From CAWUKT01 sp963923035 (lineage in GTDB: Bacteria; Bacteroidota; Bacteroidia; J057; JADKCL01): DNA of 64,000 bases. Positions 16,540 to 25,117 of this stretch are shown here, piece by piece (the first letter of the stretch is position 1; every line of letters begins with the position of its first letter). The DNA lies in assembly GCA_963923035.1 (NCBI GenBank), contig CAWUKT010000002.1, forward strand, positions 1 through 64,000, in the 5' to 3' direction. Below the pieces are notes generated by a model, which was not told the origin of the DNA, did no database searches, and saw only the letters and a list, made by a program, of their open reading frames with translations. The position numbers and the translations under genes were made by a program.

Positions 16540-18387
16540 ATGAAGACCTTCTTTGTTTGGTGCCTAAGCCTGCTTGGCTCCCTTTGCCTATGGGGCCAGA
16601 CGACCTTAGAAATTGCCCCCGATCAATACGATGGGTGGGCGTCAGAGGCGCTATTCACTGAAGCGGAAAACAATGTCGAGGACCTCGACAACGCTCCCAG
16701 CATCCGCCTCCAATACGCCGAAATCGGCCTCCAGCGGGCCAAGGACGACGATAACAAAGAGATGGTGGCCAAGTTCGCCACCAAAGCGGCCCGGGTTTAC
16801 ACGGAAGTGGGACTGAACCGGGACGCCCTCACCTACGCCCACGAAGCCCTTCGATTTTCCCGACAGACCCCCGACCAACATGATGAAATCTGGGCCCTTT
16901 TTCGGATGTCGGAAATCCGGTTCCTCCTCCACGAAACGGACCAGGCCCTCGCCGATGCGCGGAAAGCCCTGACCATTGCGCGGAGCGGCGGGGTCCGGGA
17001 CGAAATCGGATGGAGTTATATCACCCTGGGAGAACACCACCGGCGCATTCCCAACCACGATTCCGCCGAATATGCCTACCTCCAGGCCCTGGCGATCTTC
17101 GAAGAAATTGAAGACCAACAGGGCATTCGGTTTAGCCACCAAAATCTGGCCCTGACCTATACCGCGTCCGAGCAGTACGACAAGGCCATCGAAGCATTGA
17201 ACCGGGTCCACTCCCTGGAGGGAGAGCCCGACCTACTGGCCTTGCTGGAACAAGGCCTCGCGCAGGTGGACATCATTTCCAACCGCCATTCGCTGGACTC
17301 GGCGATCATCTTCGCTATGGGCATGGAAGAAATGGCCCTGGCCAGTGAATACCCGATCTGGATCAAGCGGTACAAGGCCCTGCTCTCCGACCTGTGCTTG
17401 CAGGCGGGAGATTGGCCGAAGGCCTGGGCCTACCACCTGGCGGCGGATTCCCTCGAGGAAGCCCAAACCGGTGAACAAATTCGCATGCAGGCCCGCGTCG
17501 TCGACCACCAGTACCGGGTCCTGCTATTCGAAGCCGAACAGGAACTGCTGAGCCAACAGTCCCGCAATAGCAACCTGCTGTGGATTTCGGTGATTTTGGT
17601 ACTGGGATTGCTGGGGGTGGTGGCATTGCTCCAGGTCACCAAGAACAAACGCATCCGCACCATCAATACCGAGCTCTCCGAACGGAACCAACACCTGGAC
17701 ACCCTGCTTCAGGAAAAGGATATTTGGACCAACCTCATGGTCCACGACCTCAAGGCCCCGCTCAATTCGATTGGCGGACTGCTGGAAGTCCTCAGCAACG
17801 GCGATCTGCCCGGCCCGGTCCGGGAAAAAGCGCTGAACAGCATCAAAACTTCCGTGCACAAGGGCTCGGAATTGATCAGCCATTTGCTGGAAATCTCCCG
17901 ATTGGAATCGGGCAAGGTGAAGGTAAATCCGGAACGGACCGATGTCACCCACCTGGTGGGAGAAGTCGGGACCCTGTTCCAGCCTACGGCGGAGAACAAG
18001 GGCATTCATCTGGAATGGGAACTGCCGGAAGAGTTGGTCTTTCTGACCCTCGATCCGGTCCATACCCAACGCATCCTCGAGAATTTCGTAAGCAATGCGA
18101 TCAAGTTTTCATTTCCCGGGACGAAGGTCCGCATTGTCCTGGCCGCGCAAGGAGATCAGGTGGCCATCCGGGTCATTGACCAGGGACCGGGCCTTTCGGA
18201 GAAGGACCAGCAGAACTTGTTCCAGAAGTTCAAAAAATTGAGCGCCCGTCCGACGGGGGGTGAGTCCAGTACCGGCCTGGGCCTGTCCATTGTGAAATTG
18301 CTGGCCGACCGGATCGGCGCTGAAATCCAGGTGGAGTCGGTTTTAGGGGAAGGGGCCACCTTTTCCCTCGTCCTTCCCAAGGGGTAA
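16540..18387 (+). CDS. Sensor histidine kinase with N-terminal TPR region
   Basis: The 615-residue protein starts with a signal peptide (MKTFFVWCLSLLGSLCLWGQ). TPR-like helical repeats follow to about residue 330, then one membrane helix (about residues 347-367, LLWISVILVLGLLGVVALLQ) and a short coiled coil. The HisKA domain carries the phospho-acceptor in MVHDLKAPLNSIGG. The HATPase domain shows the N box (ENFVSNAIKF), G1 (VIDQGPGLS) and G2 (STGLGLSIVK). There is no receiver domain and no response regulator next door, so it is an orphan kinase. The TPR region faces the periplasm and probably senses a peptide or protein. A TATCTTCA element at about 16499 may be its -7 box. Confidence 0.92.
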   Translation: MKTFFVWCLSLLGSLCLWGQTTLEIAPDQYDGWASEALFTEAENNVEDLDNAPSIRLQYAEIGLQRAKDDDNKEMVAKFATKAARVYTEVGLNRDALTYAHEALRFSRQTPDQHDEIWALFRMSEIRFLLHETDQALADARKALTIARSGGVRDEIGWSYITLGEHHRRIPNHDSAEYAYLQALAIFEEIEDQQGIRFSHQNLALTYTASEQYDKAIEALNRVHSLEGEPDLLALLEQGLAQVDIISNRHSLDSAIIFAMGMEEMALASEYPIWIKRYKALLSDLCLQAGDWPKAWAYHLAADSLEEAQTGEQIRMQARVVDHQYRVLLFEAEQELLSQQSRNSNLLWISVILVLGLLGVVALLQVTKNKRIRTINTELSERNQHLDTLLQEKDIWTNLMVHDLKAPLNSIGGLLEVLSNGDLPGPVREKALNSIKTSVHKGSELISHLLEISRLESGKVKVNPERTDVTHLVGEVGTLFQPTAENKGIHLEWELPEELVFLTLDPVHTQRILENFVSNAIKFSFPGTKVRIVLAAQGDQVAIRVIDQGPGLSEKDQQNLFQKFKKLSARPTGGESSTGLGLSIVKLLADRIGAEIQVESVLGEGATFSLVLPKG

Positions 18388-18481
18388 ATCCCTCCCACTT
18401 GTGGAAATTGTTCGGCTCCCGCATCCCACTTGAAATCAACCAGCCCTTTTTCCTATTCCTTTTACTTAAATCTTCTTTGTT

Positions 18482-19573
18482 ATGCTCCGCAAGCAAATCG
18501 CGGGAAAGCTGGGCCTGTTGTCCATGCTTTTTCTGATCGTCGGTTGCCAGGACCGATTCGAAACCCTTCCTCTTCACGACCCCATTTATCCCACTTCCAA
18601 CCAGGATGTCAGCTACGAACTGCGGGTAGAAGCCAACAAGGCCATCCGAAAAATCGAACTGTTTGAGCAGGTGTCGACCATTAATTCTTCGGGAACCGTC
18701 ACCAATACCAGCAGTGAGGCCGCCATCCGCACCTGGAACTTTGGCGGAAGCGCCAAGAGTCAGACGGTGAGCTTCACCAAGGCGGGCGGGTACAGCGCCA
18801 ACCGCCTCGTCGATTACCGGTTCAAGGTCACCAATGAGGACAACAAAAGCCGCTCCCACACCGTCACCTACGCCATCCGGCCCTATCCCGTCACCAATAT
18901 GCCCGCCCCGGTCTACGCCCAGGGCGACCCCGACAAGGTGATGGACTGTGTCCTCATCCCCGACACCGATGTCAGCGACATGAATGTGTGGCGCGGCAAT
19001 GTCCGCAACATCATCCGCAATACGATTCACCGGGAGCCGACCATGAAATTCTGGAATCGCCAATTCAATTTTTACATCAACCCGGTCAAGGGGACGGCCC
19101 ACTCCTATACCGACTGCGTCGACAACGGCAATTGCCACGAGGCCCCCTCCAACAACGCCCAGTTGTCATTTGCTGAGTCGCGGGCGCTGCTCCACGAGGA
19201 TGTCTTCCAGGACTACGCTGGCGGGGGCCTGTTTTCGCTGGAAATGGACCGCCCGCAGACCTTTCTCCACGAGAATGGCCACGCCATGTTCGGCCTGAAG
19301 GACGAATACAACCGCTCCAAGTTCTCCTGCGGCCCTTGTCCCACGCCCAACCCCAACAACTGGTCCCCCCGCGCCACTGCGGAGGCCGACATTTCCAAGC
19401 ACGGAAAGGCTGATTCCGACATCAAATTGATGGGCATCGACGACGGGGTCAATTATTACCGCATGTGCTACGATACCTGCCCGATGATCTCTGGCCCCTC
19501 CCAGTACTACAACCTTGACAAGCCCTGTGAAGCGCGCGTCACCTACGTAATCCTTGACAACGCCCTCAATTAA
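18482..19573 (+). CDS. Lipoprotein with M64-like metallopeptidase motif
   Basis: The 363-residue product has a lipoprotein signal (LLSMLFLIVGC, Cys at about residue 22). An Ig-like beta region follows (SYELRVEANKAIRKIELFEQ), then a catalytic-looking domain with FLHENGHAMFGLKDEYNRSK. HExGHxxxGLxDEY is the zinc signature of the M64 (IgA-peptidase-like) family, so His and Glu ligands appear intact. Several cysteines after it (CGPCP, CYDTCP) could form disulfides. The adjacent gene starts 6 bases downstream and is likely co-transcribed. The domain is shorter than classical M64 enzymes, so proteolytic activity is probable but not certain. Confidence 0.78.
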   Translation: MLRKQIAGKLGLLSMLFLIVGCQDRFETLPLHDPIYPTSNQDVSYELRVEANKAIRKIELFEQVSTINSSGTVTNTSSEAAIRTWNFGGSAKSQTVSFTKAGGYSANRLVDYRFKVTNEDNKSRSHTVTYAIRPYPVTNMPAPVYAQGDPDKVMDCVLIPDTDVSDMNVWRGNVRNIIRNTIHREPTMKFWNRQFNFYINPVKGTAHSYTDCVDNGNCHEAPSNNAQLSFAESRALLHEDVFQDYAGGGLFSLEMDRPQTFLHENGHAMFGLKDEYNRSKFSCGPCPTPNPNNWSPRATAEADISKHGKADSDIKLMGIDDGVNYYRMCYDTCPMISGPSQYYNLDKPCEARVTYVILDNALN

Positions 19574-19579
19574 TCCGCC

Positions 19580-20134
19580 ATGACCTATTTGAAATTCATT
19601 TTCCGCACCCTTTCCCTTGCCCTCCTGCTCGCCGTCGCCGGCAACGACACCATTTACGGCCAGGTCACCACGGGAGGCAACAGCATTCCCACCGTCAATA
19701 CTCCCAACGACGACATCTACACGCAGCGGGACAAGGTCGAGAGACGTTCCGGCTCCTTTTCCCCGAGCTATTTCACCAATCCCGACAATCGGCACTACCA
19801 AATTCGCTTGGAAGTCACCGGTCAGGGTCTCCGGGCCGCTGAGGTGCAGCGCGCGGCCGGGAAAATTCCGCACCTGGAAAAGGAAAACGGGGAGGTGCAA
19901 GTGACAGTCCGCGATGCGTCGGGCCGGTCCTTGCTCGACTATTATGTGGACAATCCATTGGTGGTTCGCTCCTGTGAAGAGGATTGGCAGGGCGGGGCGC
20001 TTCCGGTGGGGACCTCCTTCTATCTTCCACTTCCCAACAACTCCAATGCCGCCACCCTGGAATTCTCCAACCTCAACAATGGCGAGCCCCTCCAACTCGA
20101 CATCTCCGCGCTGGTGAGGCGCGCAGGCCAATAA
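19580..20134 (+). CDS. Exported hypothetical protein, partner of the M64-like lipoprotein
   Basis: I do not recognise this 184-residue protein. It has a signal peptide (MTYLKFIFRTLSLALLLAVA, cleavage near IYGQ) and then a beta-rich domain (HYQIRLEVTGQGLRAAEVQR and SLLDYYVDNPLVVRSC). It begins only 6 bases after the metallopeptidase-like gene and ends before a strong terminator, so the two form a bicistronic unit. Such small exported partners can be inhibitors, substrates or chaperones of the enzyme; nothing in the sequence decides among these. Confidence 0.75.
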   Translation: MTYLKFIFRTLSLALLLAVAGNDTIYGQVTTGGNSIPTVNTPNDDIYTQRDKVERRSGSFSPSYFTNPDNRHYQIRLEVTGQGLRAAEVQRAAGKIPHLEKENGEVQVTVRDASGRSLLDYYVDNPLVVRSCEEDWQGGALPVGTSFYLPLPNNSNAATLEFSNLNNGEPLQLDISALVRRAGQ

Positions 20135-20161
20135 TTTATTGATAGTTACGGTTCTTTATTT

Positions 20162-20192
20162 TGAGGCCGCCGAGGGGCGGCCTCACTCTTTT
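20162..20192 (+). terminator. Rho-independent terminator for the M64-like operon
   Basis: TGAGGCCGCC (20162-20171) pairs perfectly with GGCGGCCTCA (20176-20185) across GAGG and is followed by CTCTTTTT. It overlaps the 3' end of the convergent lipoprotein gene. Confidence 0.85.
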
Positions 20193-20941
20193 TCCATCAG
20201 TCGGGCGACGATGGATTCCAGGTCGTCCAGATCCGCTACCGTCTGCAAATAGGGATCGGTACGGGTATCACCCATGTCCTGAATCCGGTAATCGGGCAAG
20301 TCAGCGCCAAATTTCAGGGACACATAGGTGTCCACGATGCGCTCTTTCATCGCGTGCGGCACCTGGTACTGAGCGACGATTGAGGCTTCGATCCCAATGT
20401 GGACCACTTCGTGGATGATGGTATTCGCCGGGTAGTCATAGCTCTTGAATTTTCCCCCGGGCGTCGTGTACAGCAAAATGGAGCCTTCGTCCGGATCGTA
20501 GCTGCCTCCCGGCCCGTAGAGGGTCAGGTTCACCGTATAGGTCTCATATTCTTTGAATTTCCAGTTCAGGCCGGAAGGGTCCAGCCCATTGATCATCCGG
20601 TTGATCAGGTCCAATTCTTCCTGGATTTTGGCGAAACCCGCCTGGTAATCGGCTTCCTGGTAAATCTGGTCGGTGATGTATTTTTCCAGCCTCTCGTAGT
20701 CTTCCTCCACCAGGGTCCCGGATTTCGATTTCAGTTTCAGCTCATCGATGAGATCGCCCGGGGGCAAACTGACCTGGTAATTGTGGGAGTCGAAAAATTC
20801 AATGTCCTGAAGGGTCTGCCAGATATACTCGGCCTCCATTTGGGGGCTCGGAATCCTGACCTCGAGCCGGTTCTGGCTGTTGGATTGGCAGGCGGCGAAG
20901 AAAATCACCCCGATGAACAACAGGAGATGTTTGAGCTTCAT
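20183..20941 (-). CDS. Lipoprotein with HExxH zinc-peptidase-like motif
   Basis: The start is set at the ATG at 20941, which gives a lipoprotein signal peptide (MKLKHLLLFIGVIFFAAC, Cys at residue 18). The longer frame reads through noncoding sequence. The 252-residue product is acidic and helical. It has IIHEVVHIGIEASIVAQYQV, an HExxH zinc motif, with a possible third ligand in the following helix (PHAMKERIVDTY). I do not recognise the family; a gluzincin-like peptidase anchored to the membrane is the best guess. It is convergent with the M64-like pair, which gives two metal-motif lipoproteins side by side. Confidence 0.72.
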   Translation of the reverse strand: MKLKHLLLFIGVIFFAACQSNSQNRLEVRIPSPQMEAEYIWQTLQDIEFFDSHNYQVSLPPGDLIDELKLKSKSGTLVEEDYERLEKYITDQIYQEADYQAGFAKIQEELDLINRMINGLDPSGLNWKFKEYETYTVNLTLYGPGGSYDPDEGSILLYTTPGGKFKSYDYPANTIIHEVVHIGIEASIVAQYQVPHAMKERIVDTYVSLKFGADLPDYRIQDMGDTRTDPYLQTVADLDDLESIVARLMEKE

Positions 20942-21027
20942 GCTTGTTCGGTAAGTCTTGCTTTCTAAACGCAGGTGGAAGAAAGAAATTGGTTTTTCCT
21001 TTTCCAAACCCCACCCCACTTTTCCCC

Positions 21028-22458
21028 TCATCTCTCCAACTGCTCCTCCAACCACAACCGGGCCACCAGCGGCTGCGTTTCCATCATTTCCTCCTTTATT
21101 TCTTTTCTCCCCATCCGCAACTCACTTTCTGTCATCCGGGACAACCGTGCCACCCAATCCACAAAGTGGCGATAACCGCGGCGCTGCGACTCCGAAATGG
21201 TCTTGATCCGTTTGAGGTAAGACCGAAACGCGGGGACCATCGACGCGATCCCTTCGCTGTCAAAGCGCTCGTAGTAGATCATCAGCATGAGGCGGCGGGT
21301 ATCCAGGGCGTAGAAAACGTCGGAAAACTCCACCTGGGCCAGAGAACGGAGCGCCAATTGGAATTCGCGTTGGTGAAAATGGAGGTTGCCGGTATTGTAG
21401 GCGACGGCAGAGGGACGGAAGGGCTCGGCGATGTGGTGGCGTTGTTCCTCGATGAACCGGGCCACCCAATCAAATTCCCCCAATTGCAGCGCAATGGAGC
21501 ATACATTTTTGAAGTCCCAGGGGCTCAATTGGCCGTTTTCGTAGATCACACCCGATGAGATCGACTCCTGGTAGATTTGGAACAATTCCGATTGGTAACT
21601 GAGCTCGCCCGCGCGGATTTGGCGGATGCAGTGGTTCTGGGCGTAGGCAAAAATACCTTTGACCCGCTCGGGGCCGTAGTACTGCTGGACCTGGGGCAAG
21701 AGTTGGAGGAGTTCGTTGAAATGGGTGGTCTGATCGGGAAACAAATGGATCTTGTAAATGAGTCGGGGAATGCGCACCGTGGGGTACAATTCGGATTGCT
21801 GGTCGGTGATGTCCAACAAATCCCGGGTAAATTGAGTGTCAAAATCTCCCTGGAACATTTGGTTGAGGGCAAACAATTCCGTGCCGAGTTCGAAGGTGCG
21901 GTCGAGGTAAAATGCATCCAGGTGGGCCATGACGCGTTCGATGGTCCCGTCCGGCTTGCGTGTCCGGGACGCATAAAACTGCCGCAATTCCGCCTCGGCA
22001 ATACGCCAGGCCTGGAGGTGCCATTCGCTGTCGCGGTGCGGGGCCGCCTGTAAGGCTTTCCGGGACGCCACCAAGGCGCTCCGAAAGTGCTTCGGCAATT
22101 GGTGGTGGATATAATGCCCCAACAAATGAATCCCCGGTCCGACCTGATCTTGCTGTCCTTGCTCCACCACCAGGTAATTCTCCGCGCATTTCAGGAGAAA
22201 ATTGGTCAGGTAATTGAAGGTTTTGGGGTCAAATGGCTGCTCAGGGGCAAAGGAAGTCCAAACCTGTTGCCGGGTGCATTGGGTCGGGGGAAAATCAGGG
22301 GCGAGGGGAAGCAAATGGGCGTAGAATTCCACGAGGTCCTCCCGCTTGTTGAAATAAGGCGAGGATAAAAATTCCCGGAAGCGGCGGAAGTCACGGGTCT
22401 GGAAGGTCCGCAACAACTCGATCAGCTTGGATTCATAAAAAGGAATTCGTTTCGCCAT
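21028..22458 (-). CDS. Large conserved hypothetical protein (helical-repeat type)
   Basis: The 476-residue soluble protein has no signal peptide. Its N-terminus has the layout KLIELLRTFQTRDFRRFREF then LSSPYFNKREDLVEFYAHLL. This 'L-x-x-F-x-x-x-E/D-x-R-x-F-x-x-FL-x-SPYFNKR' opening recurs in large paralogous families of Saprospiria-type genomes, usually annotated only as hypothetical. The rest is rich in helices, tyrosine, histidine and glutamine and resembles TPR-like solenoids. No catalytic motif is visible. It is monocistronic, and its upstream region contains an AT-rich stretch with a TTATTTGC element that may be the -7 box. Confidence 0.8.
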   Translation of the reverse strand: MAKRIPFYESKLIELLRTFQTRDFRRFREFLSSPYFNKREDLVEFYAHLLPLAPDFPPTQCTRQQVWTSFAPEQPFDPKTFNYLTNFLLKCAENYLVVEQGQQDQVGPGIHLLGHYIHHQLPKHFRSALVASRKALQAAPHRDSEWHLQAWRIAEAELRQFYASRTRKPDGTIERVMAHLDAFYLDRTFELGTELFALNQMFQGDFDTQFTRDLLDITDQQSELYPTVRIPRLIYKIHLFPDQTTHFNELLQLLPQVQQYYGPERVKGIFAYAQNHCIRQIRAGELSYQSELFQIYQESISSGVIYENGQLSPWDFKNVCSIALQLGEFDWVARFIEEQRHHIAEPFRPSAVAYNTGNLHFHQREFQLALRSLAQVEFSDVFYALDTRRLMLMIYYERFDSEGIASMVPAFRSYLKRIKTISESQRRGYRHFVDWVARLSRMTESELRMGRKEIKEEMMETQPLVARLWLEEQLER

Positions 22459-22599
22459 TTCTTTTGATTATTTACCTGCAAATAATTCAATTTAATTCCC
22501 TGTGGTTAATTATTGATCGTACTCGCAATATTTTTTGCCTGATTATTCAACAAAAACGTGTTTGGGCAACTTCCCGGCAATCCCTAGCTTCGTATTGTG

Positions 22600-23676
22600 A
22601 TGAAACGATTGGTCCATAGCCTTCTCCTCATTCCCATCGCCTGTGTGGCGCTGGTCGGAGGCCCGCTGCACGCGCAGCTGGCGGAGGTTTGGCCGGGCGA
22701 CGCCAATGCCAACGGGACCGTGAGCCACGTCGATCTCCTGTACTGGGGGCGGTGGTTCGGTGAAACGGGCCCGGCGCGGGACAGCATTTCCATCAATTGG
22801 ACGGTGCATACCGCCCCGAAATGGGCGGCCAATGTCACCGCGCTGCCGGATCCTTCCCACGCGGACTGCAACGGCGACAGCACCGTCGATTTTGGCGACC
22901 TGGTCGCCATCGACGTCAACTACGGCCTCGACAACCAATCCAATCTTCCCGACCTCAGTTCTCTGGGCAGCACCAGCACGAATGCGGCTCCGTTGACGCT
23001 TTCCATCGCCAGTGGCGTGGTCAGTGGCGGCATGACCGACACCCTGTGGATCTCGCTCGGCGACAGCGCCCATCCGGTGGACTCGCTCCTCGGATTTGCC
23101 ACGACCCTGAGCTTCGACAGCACGCTGGTCGACTCTGCCTACGCCTTCTTCGATGGCTCCTGGCTGGGAGATCCCGCCCAGGACCTGACGACCCTGGACC
23201 GGTACCGCCCCGGCGAGCTGGACCTTGCCGCCACGCGGACGGACCGGACGGACCAGCTGAACCGCTACGGTCGGGTGGGTGGGGTGGTCATTGTGATGAC
23301 GGAAAATCTGAAACGGGAGGTTCAAATCACCTCTACGGATTTTGCCTTCAACCAGGCTCTGGCGCTGACCTCGGGTATCCAGGCGGTGCCGGTGAATGTG
23401 GAGCGAACCTCGGTTCCGGTTTTTGCGGCGACGCAGGATTTTGAGGTGCTGGTGTATCCGAATCAGGCGACCGAGTGGCTTCAATTGGAAGTCCTCGCTG
23501 GCCCGGGCGGGCCGCTCGACGGGCGGCTCATGGACAGCCAGGGCAGGATCGCCCGGGAGTTTCAGGTGACGGACCGCCTGGGCCTCGAGCGCGAGGGCTT
23601 GCGGAGCGGCATTTACCTGCTGGAATTGCGGAGCGGGGAATCGGTCTTTCGAAAACGTATTGTCTTCCTAGAATAA
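22600..23676 (+). CDS. Secreted protein with dockerin-like repeats and T9SS-type C-terminal domain
   Basis: The start is the ATG at 22600 (a GTG lies directly before it), giving a signal peptide MKRLVHSLLLIPIACVALVG to HAQ. Two calcium-loop segments follow: WPGDANANGTVSHVDLLYWG and ADCNGDSTVDFGDLVAIDVN. They look like a dockerin type I pair (D-x-N-x-D-G-x-x-x-x-x-D-L). Then comes a beta-sandwich (cohesin-like or Ig-like; DTLWISLGDSAHPVDSLLGF). The C-terminus (FEVLVYPNQATEWLQLEVL ... LRSGIYLLELRSGE ... FRKRIVFLE) is a T9SS type A sorting domain. The next gene starts 12 bases downstream. A TTTG-N20-TAGCTTCG promoter-like pair lies right before the start. Confidence 0.8.
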   Translation: MKRLVHSLLLIPIACVALVGGPLHAQLAEVWPGDANANGTVSHVDLLYWGRWFGETGPARDSISINWTVHTAPKWAANVTALPDPSHADCNGDSTVDFGDLVAIDVNYGLDNQSNLPDLSSLGSTSTNAAPLTLSIASGVVSGGMTDTLWISLGDSAHPVDSLLGFATTLSFDSTLVDSAYAFFDGSWLGDPAQDLTTLDRYRPGELDLAATRTDRTDQLNRYGRVGGVVIVMTENLKREVQITSTDFAFNQALALTSGIQAVPVNVERTSVPVFAATQDFEVLVYPNQATEWLQLEVLAGPGGPLDGRLMDSQGRIAREFQVTDRLGLEREGLRSGIYLLELRSGESVFRKRIVFLE

Positions 23677-23688
23677 AATTTCCATCTC

Positions 23689-24912
23689 ATGTTGCAGAAA
23701 ATCATTGTTCTCCTGGTGCTGGCCACCGGGAGCCTGGCCCCGGCTTGCGCCTTTGGGCAGGACACCTTGCGGACCTTTATCTTTGGACACAGCCTGATCA
23801 ACCACGAGTTCCAGGTGAATCCCACCCCGAGTCAGGAAACTTCGGTTCCCCACTGGTTTCATTTCCTGACCCAGGCAGCGGGTGACCGCTACGAGGTGGC
23901 CGGCCAGTACGGGTTTCTCGGCGGCCATGCGAACCTTCCCCCCATTGCCCAATGGGGATTTGACAGCGTCCCGGCCGCTTGGGATGACCTCAATGAGACC
24001 TTTGCCGAGGCCAATTTTGACAATATCCTCCTCACCCCTGCCAATTTTGTCCAGTGGCAGCCCCCCTACGCCAATTATCCCAACGACAACCAATCGCCCC
24101 TGGACTATACCCGCACCATTTTCAACTGGACCAACCAACAGGAGGACTCGCTGAACCTGTACGTCTACGAAAACTGGCCGGACATGGGCGGCTTTCTCAG
24201 CAATGGTTTTCCTCCCACCCAAGCCGAATGGACCAGCTACAACAACTATTTGAATGCGGATTTCCACGATTGGTTCGTGGAGTACCACGATTCTCTGATG
24301 CTGGCCTTCCCGAACAGCTGCGTGCGGATGATCCCGGCTGGCCCGGCCATCAGCAGCTTGCTGGCCACACCGCCCTACAATCAAATTGCCATTGATACGC
24401 TGTACGAGGACGATGCGCCCCACGGCCGCCCCACCATCTATTTCCTAGCCGCGCTGGTGACCTATATGGCCATGCATGAGGAGCCAGCCCCGGCCAATCA
24501 CCAGGCTCCCGGCATCATTGACCCGCTCATCACCAACAACTATACGGACGTGGTCAACCACCTGTGGACCTTCCTCAACAACTACAATCTTCCCAGCGGC
24601 CAAAGCCGGGTTTTCTGCAACAACTCGGTGCCGCTGGACATTTCCACCACCGATCCCAGCACCCTGCCGGACCCAGACGAAGTACTCGACCTCGCAGTGT
24701 ATCCCTCTCCCACGACCGGCCAGCTGTCCATCCAAACTTCTCTGAACCAATACGATATTATAGTCACCGATTTACAGGGCCGCATCGTCCGCACCGCCGC
24801 CGAGAACCCGATTCGGGTGGATCTCACGCAGGTTCCGGCGGGCATTTATTTCGTGCGGGTGCGGGACTTAGAAACAGGCCGGGTGGAAACGCAGAAGGTG
24901 ATGAAACAGTAG
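23689..24912 (+). CDS. Secreted SGNH-hydrolase-like protein with T9SS sorting domain
   Basis: The 407-residue product has a signal peptide (MLQKIIVLLVLATGSLAPAC to FGQ). It opens with TFIFGHSLINHE, where GHSL takes the place of the nucleophile block GDS/GNSL of SGNH hydrolases. Late in the domain, DDAPHGRPTIYFLAALVTY fits the block V D-x-x-H followed by a helix. The C-terminus from DLAVYPSPTTGQLSIQTSL through VPAGIYFVRVRD is a T9SS type A sorting domain. It is likely a surface-exposed or secreted esterase- or deacetylase-like enzyme; the substrate is unknown. It is co-transcribed with the dockerin-like gene (12-base gap). Confidence 0.75.
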   Translation: MLQKIIVLLVLATGSLAPACAFGQDTLRTFIFGHSLINHEFQVNPTPSQETSVPHWFHFLTQAAGDRYEVAGQYGFLGGHANLPPIAQWGFDSVPAAWDDLNETFAEANFDNILLTPANFVQWQPPYANYPNDNQSPLDYTRTIFNWTNQQEDSLNLYVYENWPDMGGFLSNGFPPTQAEWTSYNNYLNADFHDWFVEYHDSLMLAFPNSCVRMIPAGPAISSLLATPPYNQIAIDTLYEDDAPHGRPTIYFLAALVTYMAMHEEPAPANHQAPGIIDPLITNNYTDVVNHLWTFLNNYNLPSGQSRVFCNNSVPLDISTTDPSTLPDPDEVLDLAVYPSPTTGQLSIQTSLNQYDIIVTDLQGRIVRTAAENPIRVDLTQVPAGIYFVRVRDLETGRVETQKVMKQ

Positions 24913-24938
24913 ATAATTCGGGTATTTAGCAAGGATAG

Positions 24939-24973
24939 AGAGAGGTGGCCTCGGTAGGGTCGCCTCTCTTTGG
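24939..24973 (+). terminator. Probable terminator after the dockerin-like/SGNH pair
   Basis: AGAGAGGTG (24939-24947) pairs with CGCCTCTCT (24961-24969) with one G-T wobble. The following tract (TTTGGGTTTGG) is only partly T-rich, so the terminator is of medium strength. Confidence 0.5.
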
Positions 24974-25117
24974 GTTTGGGGGTACTCCCAAAAGGTGGTT
25001 TTTTTCATCCGGAGAGCATATCCATTAAACCCCACCCTATATTGAAAGTCTAAGATCAAAGGGAAATGCACTCCGCAATTCCCCATGACTACGTTTTTTC
25101 AATCAATCATCACCTTC

